A DNA stretch of 64,000 nucleotides from Drechmeria coniospora (lineage: Eukaryota > Ascomycota > Sordariomycetes > Hypocreales > Ophiocordycipitaceae): positions 2,256,027-2,320,026 of the forward strand of contig NC_054390.1 in the NCBI RefSeq assembly GCF_001625195.1, read 5' to 3'. This document shows positions 1 through 11,016 of the stretch, one piece after another (position 1 is the stretch's first letter; each line of letters starts with the position of its first letter). The translations under genes were made by a program, and so were the position numbers. The notes under the pieces were generated by a model, which saw nothing but the letters and a program-made list of their open reading frames with translations, made no database searches and was not told the origin of the DNA.

Positions 1-841
1 CATCATGAACGGGTTCATCAGCGGGTTTCGCTCGTCGTTCGCATTCCCTTGCTCCGCTTCGGCGGCGGCGGCGGCGGCGGTCGAATCCGTCGCTCCGGGT
101 GCCGGGAAGCTGCCGGCGCCGCCTGCCATGGCCCTCTGCATCTGCATGACACGCTCCATCATGTCGGGGTTGGTCATGACCTGTCGCAGGTACGGCATCA
201 TCTCTCGGGCACCGGGCATGTTACGCAACATCGGGTTCGACTGGATGATCATGTTGACGAACTCGGGGTTGTTGAAGGCCTCGTTCACCGCCTGCTGCAC
301 GTTCGGGTCCGACATCATGCGGCGCATGCCATCCTCGTCCATCGGCGGACCCATCTGAAGTCGGCGTCAGCGCGGCAACGAGCGGGCCGGGGGGGGGGGG
401 GAGGCCTACGCCGCCGTCCGGGCCAAACATCTCCATTCCGGGGAGGTGGACCTGGTGACCAGCATATCGGGCCCCGGTGAGGCCAGCTAGGGGGTTGTTG
501 GCGGTGCCCGAGGCCATGTTTGCGGGAATGGCTGGCGGGGTCGAGGCCGACGTCGCCGCCGGCCGGGTCGGGTTGCTGGCGGCGCTCTTGACCATGTGAA
601 TGGTGTTGTTGGGCTTGATCTTGTAGGACCCGAGCGTGTCGTCGTTCTTCATGACACGCCCCGAGTAGATCAACCTCTGACGCTCGATCGGGATGTTCTC
701 CAAGTCTTGTCCGGCGAGCTTCGTCTTGAGTTCGAGGACTGTTGCCGCCTCGGCCATGGTGATGACGTGGTTGCCATCCGATGACGTCTTGACCTTGAAC
801 GTGATCTGGGCGTCGCCGGCCGCCTCGGCGTTGTCCGTCAT
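1..841 (-). CDS. dsk2: Ubiquilin-family ubiquitin receptor Dsk2 (3' end beyond window)
   Basis: Dsk2/ubiquilin shuttles ubiquitinated clients to the proteasome and acts in ER-associated degradation. Exons are 841-410 and 354 to the left edge, so the UBA end is missing. Residues ~12-85 are a ubiquitin-like domain (ITFKVKTSSDGNHVITM through KPNNTIHMVKS). A linker follows, then the conserved FGPDGG|MGPP junction and a ubiquilin central region (MMSDPNVQQAVNEAF, MIIQSNPMLRNMP). The 55-bp intron (355-409) has donor GTAGGC, branch GCTGAC and acceptor CAG, in phase 0. It contains a run of about a dozen C (minus strand), which makes the unspliced frame look broken. An alanine run follows (GCC repeats near 61-81). 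The last visible residues, RNPLMNPFMM, fit the Dsk2 middle region. Start 841 gives a complete UBL domain. Confidence 0.93.
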
Positions 842-2456
842 CCTGCGCGACGTCGTTGGCTTTCCGGGCTCGTCGGCTGCGCGGGGCGATGAGTGAAAGG
901 TCGACCGATGGGAGGAGGGACGGCGGGACGGAGGAACGGAGGGCCAGAGGGTTTGACGGAGATGGCTTGTGCGGGTGGAAGGTGGAAAAGGGAAAAGGAG
1001 GAATGTTGTTGCTTGAGGACACGCGGATCAAGAGTCGCAGGGGACCAGGTAGCTGAAAAGAAAATGGTTGGGCGAGAAGGGCCTCGAGAGTGCGTGGCAG
1101 TTGGCAGGACGTGGGGCACTCGCAGGATGAAGGTGGAAGACGAGAGCAAGTCAAAGAAGGAAGATTGGTGTTTTGGGGGTCGGGGCGTTCGCTGGTGCAG
1201 CGATCCCAAGCCGTATTAGCGTCGATAATACAGCGGAAGTCAGTGCAGCGCACTGGGGTGCAGAGCATGGAGCCTGGAGTACATGTAGATACAACGGCAC
1301 AGCGCCAGTAGAGGGGGACAATGCCGGTTCTAGCACGTACCATTCTGGTACCATTAGTGCGTGCGAACGGAGTACTGTACACCTTCTCGTCAGTATCGCT
1401 GGTGGCCGACAAGGCCCACTCGCTGGCCGCCGTCGGCCCCCGTTCCGTTGCATCGTTGTCCCGGCTCGAAGCGAGGCAGGTTCCCGAGAGCAGCAAAAGT
1501 TGGTGAATGCAGTACACCGCTAGGTTATAAGGAGTATTGGCATCTACAATGATGAGAAATGCGCGTTGCGAAATGCGCGGTACCGCGCAGTCAGTATCCT
1601 GTCACATAGTACGGCTAGCATACTAGGTATTACTGTAGGCATACCACTGCAACTAGTACGTACACAGGTATAACCGAACAAGTAGCCAGTTGGTTCCGTG
1701 GCATGCCTTGGTGGCACTCGCATATAGCAATCCATCGTCGCTCCTGTTTTTCTCCGTAGAATTTCACCAATGTCTCGCGTGTTTATTTTTCCACCTCGAT
1801 CCATGAGTGGTCTTTTTTTTGTTCTTTTCGTTGAGTCGGCTAGTCATGCCCTGATGCACTGGAAGTGACTTTGAGATAGGCGGGGGGACGGAGCGATTTG
1901 GCAGTGAATGGTGCACCGACTCACGCATAACTTTCCTCCCCATTGTCACCTATTATTCTCCTGTTAGGAGTTAGATGTGCGTCAGCTACTTACTAGTATC
2001 TACTGCAGCTGCTCTTCCGTAGGTGCCTACTAGGTACTAGGCCAGCTCTGCAAGAATTACGTACTCCATAGGTACCTACCTCCTGCACCTGTTCTCCCTA
2101 CTTCCTACATCGACGCCACCTAGTGCGGCCAATACGGTACCGTCACCTACAGTGCCGTCACCTACAGTGCCGTCACCTACAGTACCGTGTTGTAGCCACA
2201 ACCAAGTACAACCGCACCTACTAATAGCACTAACTTAACAATGTACATACAGTATGCAGTTCAGCGTACAGTACGTGAAAAGTACGGTGCTACGTCAGGC
2301 CAGACCCCTCAACGACTTCATGCAGAACATGCTCCAGTGAGCACCTGGAAGCAGTGAATCGGAACAAGCAGCGATCCATGCTTCACACCCAGGAACCAGC
2401 CCTCCTGTTATTCGACCCAGCCATCGCATCGCCATGTCCCCTGCCTCGGGGTGACG
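842..2456. other. Intergenic region between DSK2 and NPR2
   Basis: This is the divergent promoter region of DSK2 (-) and NPR2 (+). The DSK2-proximal part (842-1200) is pyrimidine-rich on the DSK2 strand, as fungal leaders often are. From about 1550 the DNA is lower in GC and full of TAGGTAC/TACCTA-type words (1980-2230). One 15-bp tandem repeat is listed separately. Open frames here overlap each other on both strands and none shows a recognisable domain. Confidence 0.7.
2140..2184. repeat. Three tandem copies of a 15-bp unit
   Basis: The unit CCGTCACCTACAGTG occurs three times head to tail; the third copy ends in A instead of G. It lies in the NPR2 upstream region, about 270 bp before the start codon. 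No function is evident. Confidence 0.85.
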
Positions 2457-4012
2457 ATGATCCAAGGAATCTTCTACGCGCGGTTCTTCCCGCAGGAAGG
2501 TAGGTACCTCTGCCAATTTGCCGCGTCCTTTCGCCCTTTCGGCATCTGCTGGTTCTCTGCCAGTTCGTCGGTAACTTATATGAGCTTCATGTACGCAATC
2601 AATCCTACATCATGTAGCACCTGAGCACCTGCTGGTTCCCAAAAAACCTGTCACATGCCTTCATCTGCCCAGTGCCTGCCTCTCTACCTACCCAGGCACC
2701 TGGCATTGTCCGTCGTGCAGACCCGTGGCCGACGCTGACGCTCATCAGGGCCCAAGATCGTCGCTCAGTCTCCTCCCTGCTGCATCACTTCCTCCGAATG
2801 CGCACTGCGCCAGCCGCTCGTCGACTTTGACGTTCTGCAAGAGTACATAATCCCTCGTCAGGCCTTCTGCAACCGCTACGTGACCATCAACACCTCGGAC
2901 GGCAAGTACGCCATCCTCGGCCATCCCGTCGTCATCGCCGACGCCAAGTATCAGCGGAATGAGTTCATCTTCAACTTTGGCCTCGTCGTCGACGTCGACG
3001 TCGACCAGACGCCCTACGAGCGCGTCGTGAGGTGTCTTGCCACGGCCTTTGCCGAGATGGAAAAGCAGAACGAGTATCTCAGCACGAGCGAGGGCAAGGA
3101 CGGCTCCGGCGAGGCCAGGCGCCCCATCGAAGGTCTGCTCGAGATCATCAAGGAGGATCTCAACAACTACGGCGAATGCATGATACCAGTCGGTGAGGCT
3201 CGAGTCCTCCACCCGCCCCTGACCGTTGGTCATCTTGCTGACAGGCGCGACGGTCAGACGACGCAAATACCGTCAACATGAAGCTCTTCCCCCACCACCC
3301 CATCCCTCCCGTCGTCCAGGGCTGGCACGTTCCCGTGGCCAAGACCAAGTTTTCCGAAATCGTCGATCCCACCTGGGATCTCACGCTGCAAAAGGTCATT
3401 GCCAGGATCGACGGCGTCTCCGACGTCCGCCGAATCGCCCACGAGGCCAACGTCTCCCTCGACCTTGCCAAGACGGCCTTTCGCCACCTCCTCTACTACG
3501 ACACCATCCTGCTCCTCGACATGTTCTTCTTCGCATCGTGCTACGCACCGCGCCCTGGCATCCACGATTTTGTCCGCAATGTTGACGGCATGGTGGACGA
3601 GTGCGCCGGCTACGTCTCCCATGGCAGGCTCAGGGTGGCAAACTATCACCTCATCAAGCTCATGACCACCTTTGCGCCCGGCAGGAGCATCAAGGAATGG
3701 ATCAAGATGAACCATGAAAACGGCTTTGATGTTCTCGGCTACGTCGACGTCCGCCGCTTCGTCCAATTTGGCGTCATCAAAGGCTGTCTCTACCGCGTAC
3801 ACAAGTACGTCGTTTCGAAGCAATACCTCGCCTCGCTCGCCACCGGTCTGAGCCGGCCGGTGCCCGGAGGAGACTCGCTGCAAAAGTATACGGACGGTAA
3901 CCACCATTTCGATCAGATCATCACCGAAAAAAACTTGACGGAAAGCGAAATATTACACCGCCTGAAGGCTCTACCAGTGCCCAAGGGAGACTTGGCAGTC
4001 TTTTATCGCTGA
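2457..4012 (+). CDS. npr2: Npr2, GATOR1/SEACIT subunit (nitrogen permease regulator 2)
   Basis: Npr2 with Npr3 and Iml1 forms SEACIT/GATOR1, a GAP complex on the vacuole that restrains TORC1 when amino acids are scarce. Exons are 2457-2499, 2749-3192 and 3258-4012 (413 aa). Exon 1 encodes only the conserved start MIQGIFYARFFPQEG. Exon 2 gives PKIVAQSPPCCITSS and the family block FDVLQEYIIPRQAFCNRYV with DGKYAILGHP. Exon 3 carries NTVNMKLFPHHPIPPVVQGWHVP and WDLTLQKVIARIDG, typical of the Npr2 C-terminal half. Intron 1 is long (249 bp; donor GTAGGT, branch GCTGAC). Intron 2 is 65 bp (donor GTGAGG, branch GCTGAC). Both junctions keep the expected family sequence. The gene converges on the TyrRS gene, 190 bp between stops, with an AT-rich 3' flank. 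Confidence 0.93.
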
Positions 4013-4201
4013 TCGGGATCCACATATACACATATATATACATGTATATATTTTTCCATTCGCATTGCCCTGCCCATTTCATGACTCTATGGTATCAAGC
4101 TCCAGCTAGACTAGATATTCTATCCATCTTACAACAAAATCCATCATACAACAACATGAAATTTTGTAGAAATGAAATTGTGGCTCGTCCTGCACCCATG
4201 G

Positions 4202-6222
4202 TCACGCTCTCGGTTTAGAAGCACCCTTCCTCTCCTTGGCCCTCTCGCGCATCTCCTGCTTGTTTGGCAGCTCAATATCCGGGTTGTTAGCCACCTTGAG
4301 CGGCTGCGTCACTTTGAGAGCCCGCTTCATCTGGCTCGGTGTCAACTCCTCGCCGTTTTCGCCAACTTCCTTCATTAGTTGCTGCTTCATCCGACGGACG
4401 ACGCCCGTGTAGGGCTGGCCGGGGTAAAACTTTCCGCTCGCCTCCCACTGCTCGTCCGAGACAAGCTCGACGATTCGCACGTTGTGCTTGCCCTTGCGCA
4501 GGATCAGGATCCGGTCGTCGATGAGGAACTTTGCCGTCTCCTCGGGGAACCACATCTTCATGGGCGTCCACGCGAGGTTTCCGGGAACAAGACCGCGCGA
4601 CTGGCCCGGTTGGGCGGCGACGTAGGCACCCTGCTGGGTGACGAGACGCTGGCCGTCGGCGTTGCTGCTGGCCAAGCCGGTCGCGAAGAGGAGCTTCGCG
4701 GGAGAGAGCTTCATGACGGAGCGGGGGAGCTCAATGTCGCTTCGTGGCGCGTTGTTGGGCGTCACGATGCCGCTCTCGGCGGTCGGCTCGTTGACGACGT
4801 GGGGCAGCTCGCCGCCGAAGCGGAACTTGTGCTGCTGCGCTTCCTGTAGGGCCCTCTGCGAGCCGTGAACGAGGGAGAGGACCTCGAACGCCAACGTGTG
4901 CTGCGCTGCCCTCTTCGCCGGATCCTCGCGATGCTGCACCAGCACCTCCTGGATCTTGCTCAGGGGCATGAAAGTGAACAGCTTGAGCAGCGTCTCCACC
5001 TCTTCGTCGGACCGCCGCATGAAGTAGCCGTACAATTCAAAGGGCGACGTTTTGAACTCGTCCAGCCACACCGCGTTGCCCGCGCTCTTCCCAAACTTGG
5101 CGCCTGCTGAGTCGGTGAGCAGCGGGACAGTGAACCCGACGGGCTCGTGCTGCCACTCGGTGGGCATCCGAGCGAAGGGGGCCTCCTCGCTCTCGCGTAT
5201 CGTCTTGAGAGCGTCAATGCCAGCGACGATGTTTCCGAACTGGTCAGAGCCGCCAATCTGCATCTGGATGCCGAGTTTGTTGTACATGTGCCAAAAGTCC
5301 CAGCCTTGAAAGAGCGGGTACATGAACTCGCCGAGGGACATGCCGTCGCCTTCGGACATCTTCCGCTTCACGCTACGAGTAGGTTAGCCCTTGCGCCCTT
5401 TCCGCTCTTTCGCATGCATGACGGAAAGGGGTACTTGCGTGTCTCGCGCCAGCATGGGCCCGATCCTGGTTTGCCTCGCAAGCCGCTTGGTGAAGTCGTA
5501 TACGGAGAGGCCTTGTAGCCACATGTTGTTGTTCAACAAATGTCGCTTGGCCGCCCAGTCGCTTTCGTATCCATACTTGTCCCGCAACGAAATGACGTTG
5601 CGCCACAGCCGTGAAAGCTGGAAGTGAAGCTTTGTCACATTCTTCGAAATGTCCGAGTTGGACATGTGCTCGCGGCTGGTGAGACGACCAGTAGGGTCGC
5701 CGATTCGAGCTGTTGCCCCGCCGAGGAGCGTGACGGCAGGGTATCCGTGGAACCACATCCAGAATAGCGGCATGAAGGGTATGAGGTGTCCGATGTGCAT
5801 CGAGTCAGCGGTTGGGTCGACGCCGACGTAGGCACCTATCCGCTTGATGCGCATGATTTCCTTAATTCTTTCCGGGTTTCTGGAGCCGAATCAGTCTATT
5901 AGCAGCGTTTCTTCGAGACCGAATGATCATTGTGCCGGTCATCGACATACCCTGCGACGTCCTTGATGTACCCTCTCTCGTCGAGGATGTCCCAAACGTG
6001 GCGGACCTCGCCATTCTGAATCCTTTCTGCCCTCCTTTCCCAGCGCTCCTCGCCTTCGGCAACCTTGTTCAGGTAAGTAGTAGAAATCCCTCGCGCTCTG
6101 TGAGGTTCGGCGAGGGGCCATGAGTGCCTGGGGACGCATCGTGACCTGGCTTGAGAAAGGGTCCGGAGGGCGTGTTGGAGAGCCATGGGCGGCGATGCAA
6201 GCGAACCCCCTACCCCTGGCAT
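4202..6222 (-). CDS. msy1: Mitochondrial tyrosyl-tRNA synthetase
   Basis: A class I aminoacyl-tRNA synthetase charging mitochondrial tRNA-Tyr. Exons are 6222-5951, 5879-5439 and 5372-4202 (627 aa). A basic N-terminal leader (HALRTLSQARSRCVPR, RGISTTY) looks like a mitochondrial presequence. The HIGH motif is in DSMHIGHLIPF; the KMSKS-type loop is KFGKSAGNAVW; QMQIGGSDQFGNI is the tyrosine/ATP pocket block. The C-terminus (DDRILILRKGKHNVRIVEL) is S4-like. Intron 1 (71 bp) has donor GTATGT. Intron 2 (5373-5438, 66 bp) fits only a GC donor: GCAAGT, branch GCTAAC, acceptor TAG, giving ARDT|VKRKMSEGDGMS. Start 6222 is the first in-frame ATG; the one at 6186 (MALQHALRT) is an alternative and would also begin the presequence. 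Confidence 0.92.
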
Positions 6223-6982
6223 GACAGTTCCAGCTTGTCAAATTCGGCCGCCGCCGCCGCCGTTGCCCTCTCCTCCAGCGTCGTTTAGTTATGGCCAAGG
6301 GTGAAGATGCGGAGTGCAGAAACGTGGAGTGCTGCTCTCGTTACTGCGTTGTGGATGGTGCCGGTAATTACACCGGCATCAGTGCGGTACGCGATTATTT
6401 TTTCGAGGTCCAGTGCCTGTACATGGTTGGCTGACGGCACTACTACGAGTGAGCTCCGTCATTGCTACTACTCCTTACTGCTCACTGTATGGTACTTTAG
6501 TGTACGTACCTGTGCAAAGCTGCACCACAGAAGTCTACAGGACTTGTATGTACTGTACTCCGTACTCCGTACGGAGTACTTAATTACTAGGTACGGAGTA
6601 GTCTGGAGGTATTATGAATGACGCGAACCTCTGCGCTAACATGGCGAACAAATTAATCCGTCCGCCCAAATCGATCTCGTCGCGGAACTACGTTGTTGCG
6701 TACCTCCAAGTCGGCTGTACATGAAATACTTGTACCACCTTGCACAGTACAAGTAGGCAACACAGCCAATCAGGAAGCTCCTATTCCAGATCCTCGGCAA
6801 CTGCCCTTTGTACAACGAAGTAAGTACGGAGTACAGTCGAGTCCAGGTCCAGCTCTGAACGACTACACTACTGCACACCACCCAACTCGTATCGAATCGA
6901 ATTGATTCCACGCTCAAGGCTCCGTCACGGCGACAGTGGCCAGCATCACGTCACTCCTCATTTAAACCCCCCGTATCACACC
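6223..6982. other. Divergent promoter region of TyrRS and SDH4
   Basis: This stretch separates the diverging TyrRS (-) and SDH4 (+) genes. It is rich in GTAC words and holds an exact 18-bp palindrome (6562-6579). A TTTAAA sits at 6960-6965, just before the SDH4 start, and could be a TATA-like element. No gene is supported. Confidence 0.6.
6562..6579. repeat. 18-bp perfect palindrome of TACTCCGTAC type
   Basis: GTACTCCGTACGGAGTAC equals its own reverse complement. It is built from the same TACTCCGTAC/GTACGGAGTA words that recur throughout the intergenic DNA of this window. Confidence 0.95.
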
Positions 6983-7691
6983 ATGGCCTCGATTGTGCGT
7001 CCCTCGTTGCTGCGGCAGGTAGCGCTGGCCTCGCGATGCACCGTCAGCACCACCAGAAGCGCCTTCGTCCAGCATCCCAATGTCCGAGTCGCTGCTCTGC
7101 ATACCTCCAGCAAGCGCGCGGCCTTGCTGCCGCCAGGACCACGTGAGTGACGATGATCGATTGGCCTTTGCCATGGTTGCTTCTCCAGCGAGTTTTGACG
7201 GCGGCTAACAATCTTTGCAGAAAGAATCGAAGGTGGAAGTACGACTCCGACAACTATCCTCCCCTTCCAAGGCCGTAGCTATAGCTAGCCAGCCTCTGTC
7301 TCGTCCCAGTATGCTGACAGGCCCTCTTTTTCTTCCAGTCAACGACCCTGCCCCGGTCCCCGAGCCCAACGCCGCGCACGGGTCGTACCACTGGACCTTC
7401 GAGCGCCTCCTCGCTGCCGGTCTAGTGCCACTGACGATCGCGCCCTTTGCCTCCGGCTCCCTCAACCCCGCCATGGACGCCGTCCTTTGCTCCGCCGTCC
7501 TGCTGCACTCTCACATGGGCTTCCAGCAGTGCATCGTTGATTACGTTCCCAAGAAGAAGTATCCCGGCCTCCGAAAGACGACCTGGTGGATGCTCAACGC
7601 CGCTACCGTCCTCGTCGGCGTCGGCCTGTACGAGTTTGAGACGAATGACGTGGGCGTCACCGAGGCCATCAAACGGGTGTGGAAGGCATAA
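6983..7691 (+). CDS. sdh4: Succinate dehydrogenase membrane anchor subunit (CybS, Sdh4)
   Basis: Sdh4 anchors succinate dehydrogenase (complex II) in the inner mitochondrial membrane and helps bind haem and ubiquinone. Exons are 6983-7142, 7221-7238 and 7339-7691 (176 aa). The N-terminus (MASIVRPSLLRQVALASRC, ALHTSSKRAALLPPGP) is a typical presequence. The mature part has NDPAPVPEPNAAHGSYHWTFERLLAAG and the CybS signature HSHMGFQQCIVDYVP, followed by TM segments such as WWMLNAATVLVGVGLY. Intron 1 is 78 bp (donor GTGAGT, branch GCTAAC). The middle exon is only 18 nt, with donor GTACGA. An alternative donor GTGGAA six bases earlier would give a 174-residue protein. Intron 2 carries a GCTGAC branch near 7313. 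Sdh4 and BTA1 converge. Confidence 0.9.
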
Positions 7692-8263
7692 AGGCGAAGG
7701 CGATGCAAAGACAGGTCTCTGCAGGGAGTGGGCAAGGGCGTGCGTCCTGCGTGGCCGAGTGCAGACTGGCTGACGCCTGTACTGATATGGGGCTTATAAA
7801 CGTTACATGTATTTCCTTTTGTCACACCCGCGTCTTCGTGGCGCATGTTGGTCGTGTTCTTTGGCCGAGTGAGTAATGCAAAAACATCAGCAAGACTGGG
7901 GAACTCCGGGTCCTGCAGTCCGTTCGTTGATTCAATCTTCGTTTGCGAACTACCCATCATAGCTAATCACCCGGGTTCTTTACGGCTACAATCAGCATGT
8001 TCCCAGCAAAGTCCAGAATGCACAACCGCAGGCCATAGTCCGTACTACCACACCAAAGCTGGATGGTGCCAGAAGACCTACATCCACGGTGAAGCAGTGC
8101 ACGAGAGTGAAATGACAGACAGAAACCAATCCGTCTCACTTTCTGGACGGCAAGATCCAGCCTCAGTTCCGCAAATTTACCTCACGCTCTCACTTTTGAC
8201 CGGCTATTTCGTGGTAGGGCGTGGGTGGGCAAGTTTACCAATCAACATCATGGACTCAGAGGG
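7692..8263. other. Convergent 3' region between SDH4 and BTA1
   Basis: About 570 bp separate the two stop codons. Both 3' UTRs should lie here. Open frames cross it on both strands, but none resembles a protein family. Confidence 0.6.
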
Positions 8264-11016
8264 TCAGACTCGTAATTTCGGCGCCACAGTGCGGTCTATA
8301 TGGGGCGGCGGCGGCGATGGCGGCGGTAAATGCTCACCCTTTGTGCACATCCAGCAGCTGGCGTACATGTTGACTCTGTCGATGCATTCGCCTTCAAGGC
8401 GGCCGGCGTGTCGCTTCGCGGTGAAGCCATTGCTCTCAAAAACGCCGATGTACCAGGGGCTCAGGGCCGACGATCGCAGTAGGACGCGACCACCCGTTTT
8501 CAGTGCGCGGTTCAGCTTTCTTACCTGCTGCACCGCTGCCTGAGACCCGGCATCAAGCCAGTCCATGCTGTCCATGACAACAGCGACGGTTAGAGTTTCA
8601 GGGCTGATGCGCGCAATCACCTCCTCGAGCTCGTCCGTGTGGATTCGCAGGCCGTCCAGGGCTCGGGGTCGTGACAGCTTGGCGTGCGTCTCTGGCCGGA
8701 GGTACTCGGGAGGGCACTTGAGCGAAAACTTGCCGGCCAGGCAGACGTAGTAGTAAGGGTTATCGGATGAAATATGCGTCTCCTCCGCCACTGGATCCAA
8801 GGTGTTCACCATGTAGTGCCAAACGGCGCGAGATCGGCAACTCTTGCCAGGAAGCTTTTCGCCCTTGGCCAGGCTAGACCTGGCGTGATCGGCCTCAATT
8901 ATGTCGAGCTGATTCTTGGGGACGCCAAGAGCATTCCAGAGGAAGCTCTGCTGGGAAACGATAAGCTTGCAGACGAGCTTGGACAAGAGGACTGGTCTGA
9001 TCTTTTGGCGCCAGATTTCGCGCTGCTCATTAAGCGTCTTGGCCTCGAGGAGTCGCACCACCTCATTCTGGAGTCCAAATAGTTGCAAGAGCCATCGAAC
9101 GAGACGAAGGGCGTGGCGCGAGCCCCCGGTGCCGTACAGGCCGTGCCCGTCGGCGTTCTGGAAGACATGGACATTATCGAACCAGAACTGGAGCGCTCGG
9201 CTCGAGAGATGAGAAGACAACTTGGTGAGAAGAAGGTGGCGGAAGTTTGGGTGCTTTCCATGACCAAATAACATCCAAAAGTCCTCATACGAAAGGACCG
9301 TGTACGACGCGGCCTTGAGCTCCAGCAGGTGGTTCTGGGTCGGATTGACATCAACCGCATGGACACGGGCCGGACCTTGCGCGAGGTAGGAAAAAATGTT
9401 GTCTCCGGCCGAGCCGATGGCGAGCACCTTGTCGTCGGGGCCAAGCTTCAGCAGTCGCTCGTCGACGCGGGCATCCTCCCAGGTAAACGCGTAGATGTAC
9501 TGGTTGTTGAACTGGGTGTGCTTGCGGAGCTGATCATCGTAGTAGATGCGCCAATGATGGTTCTGGTAGTAACAGGACGGTAAAGGAACGTTGGCAGACA
9601 GATTTTTGACGGCGCAAACGAAGCCCTTGGAGCGGATCTCAGGTGCCGCCGACCTCGGGACGCCGCGTGTCAGAGCAACTCCCTGGTTGATGGGCTGGTT
9701 GAGCGGGTAAAGGCAGGGAGATTCCGTCGCCAATGCATCGATGCGTTGGACGATCTCGTGGGCCAAGCTGGAGGGCGAGAATGGCTTCTTGCGACACCCA
9801 AGCCAGAGGTAGAATGGTACGTAACCCAGCTGTCGGTTTCGGCAATTGAGACTGGCGATTGTGCCAAACTTGTACTCGAGATAGTCGCGGCGGGCCGGCT
9901 CAAGACCTACTCTGTCAAATTCAAACCAGGCACGCCAAAATATCCTTGATAGGGCGTTGACGTGCCGTCTGAGGGCGCCGCCTGTGTAGTTCCGAAACGA
10001 GTAGTCGATCCCGTTTTGAACATAGAAGTCGACGGCAGCGACAAGGCCGTGAGGAGCGAGCAGAGAGGCCACGGAGTCAATGGCAGCGTAATAATCGGGC
10101 TACAGGCAATGGAACACGGCCGGTCGTCAGCAACCGAGGCATTTGAATGCATACCTCACGGTGTTCGCACTTGTTCGACCTACAATCATGGATAGGCTGT
10201 AGGACAGCGTCACCAGATCAGCACCGCCGTGCCCTAGGCGCTGCTTCTCGACGTTGCCGAGCGCAGGGGTCTGCGTCGCGTTCAAGCCCATGCCGCCATC
10301 CTTGTTTGCGCCAGCCTCATACTTGTCGAGGCGGAACTGGCGGGCATCCTCGCAGACAACGGTGACGTTTTCCCAACCGAGTCTCGCAAAGCGCCTCCGA
10401 GCCACATCGCACAACGAGGGGGAGAGGTCGACGAGGTAGATTCTAGAAAAAAAGGTTGGAACATGGACAAACTTGGCCATGGCCTCAATATTCCAGCCTG
10501 TTCCTCCGCCAATCTGCCAGGTCAGCGTTGGTGGGCGCGATGCAGTGGCACTGCAGCACTCACATCAACCCAGATTCGTTCTGTTCGGCTCCGAGTCGCT
10601 GCCTCAGTCGTCTCGTTCCTTGACTCGAGCTGGGCGGCGACGAGAGCTAGCATTTCCTCGCGACCACGGAGAAGAAGCTTGCGAGTGGCATCGTAGGCAC
10701 AAGCTTGCATCTTGTAGAAGCTCTCCAGTGCATCCTGCTGGTTACACTCAGCGTCTCCTTGGTGGGATTTGATGAAGGTTGGATAGAAGAAGAGGAGGAA
10801 GGATTTCACGAAGCTCGAGATCTCGGGTTCGTCTCTTTTGGATTTCGAGAGGCGGGATAGGCACAAGGCAGTCAGGGGGGGAGAGAGTGCAAGCCAGGCG
10901 AAAAGGGGCCGGATTTCGACACTAAATGGTGCAAGGACATCATACTGCAACGGATCGATTAGTCCTCGGTCAAGGAATGGATGCCACCAGCGTTGATAAC
11001 GTACATGAGTAGCCAT
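8264..11016 (-). CDS. bta1: Betaine lipid (DGTS) synthase, Bta1-type fusion protein
   Basis: Bta1 makes the phosphorus-free betaine lipid DGTS. A BtaA-like part transfers the aminocarboxypropyl group of SAM to diacylglycerol and a BtaB-like part N-methylates it. Exons are 11016-11005, 10944-10564, 10513-10184 and 10099-8264 (852 aa). The N-terminal half is a class I methyltransferase: YDATRKLLLRGREEM, SAM motif IGGGTGWNIE, acidic strand YLVDLSPSLCDVA and SYSLSMIPDYYAAID. The C-terminal half is BtaA/DUF3419-like: GYVPFYLWLGCRKKPFS, DKVLAIGSAGDNIFSYL, VHAVDVNPTQNHLLELK and VVMDSMDWLD. Introns 2 and 3 (50 and 84 bp) have GTGAGT/GTAGGT donors and GCTGAC branches. Intron 1 (60 bp, GTACGT donor) has a length divisible by three, so a 20-residue longer N-terminus is also possible. 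Such lipids can replace phosphatidylcholine under phosphate limitation in fungi. Confidence 0.91.

Noticed and set aside
315..1517. 400-codon minus-strand frame over DSK2 and its upstream region
   Set aside because: The frame conflicts with the UBL-encoding DSK2 frame and is proline/serine shadow sequence.
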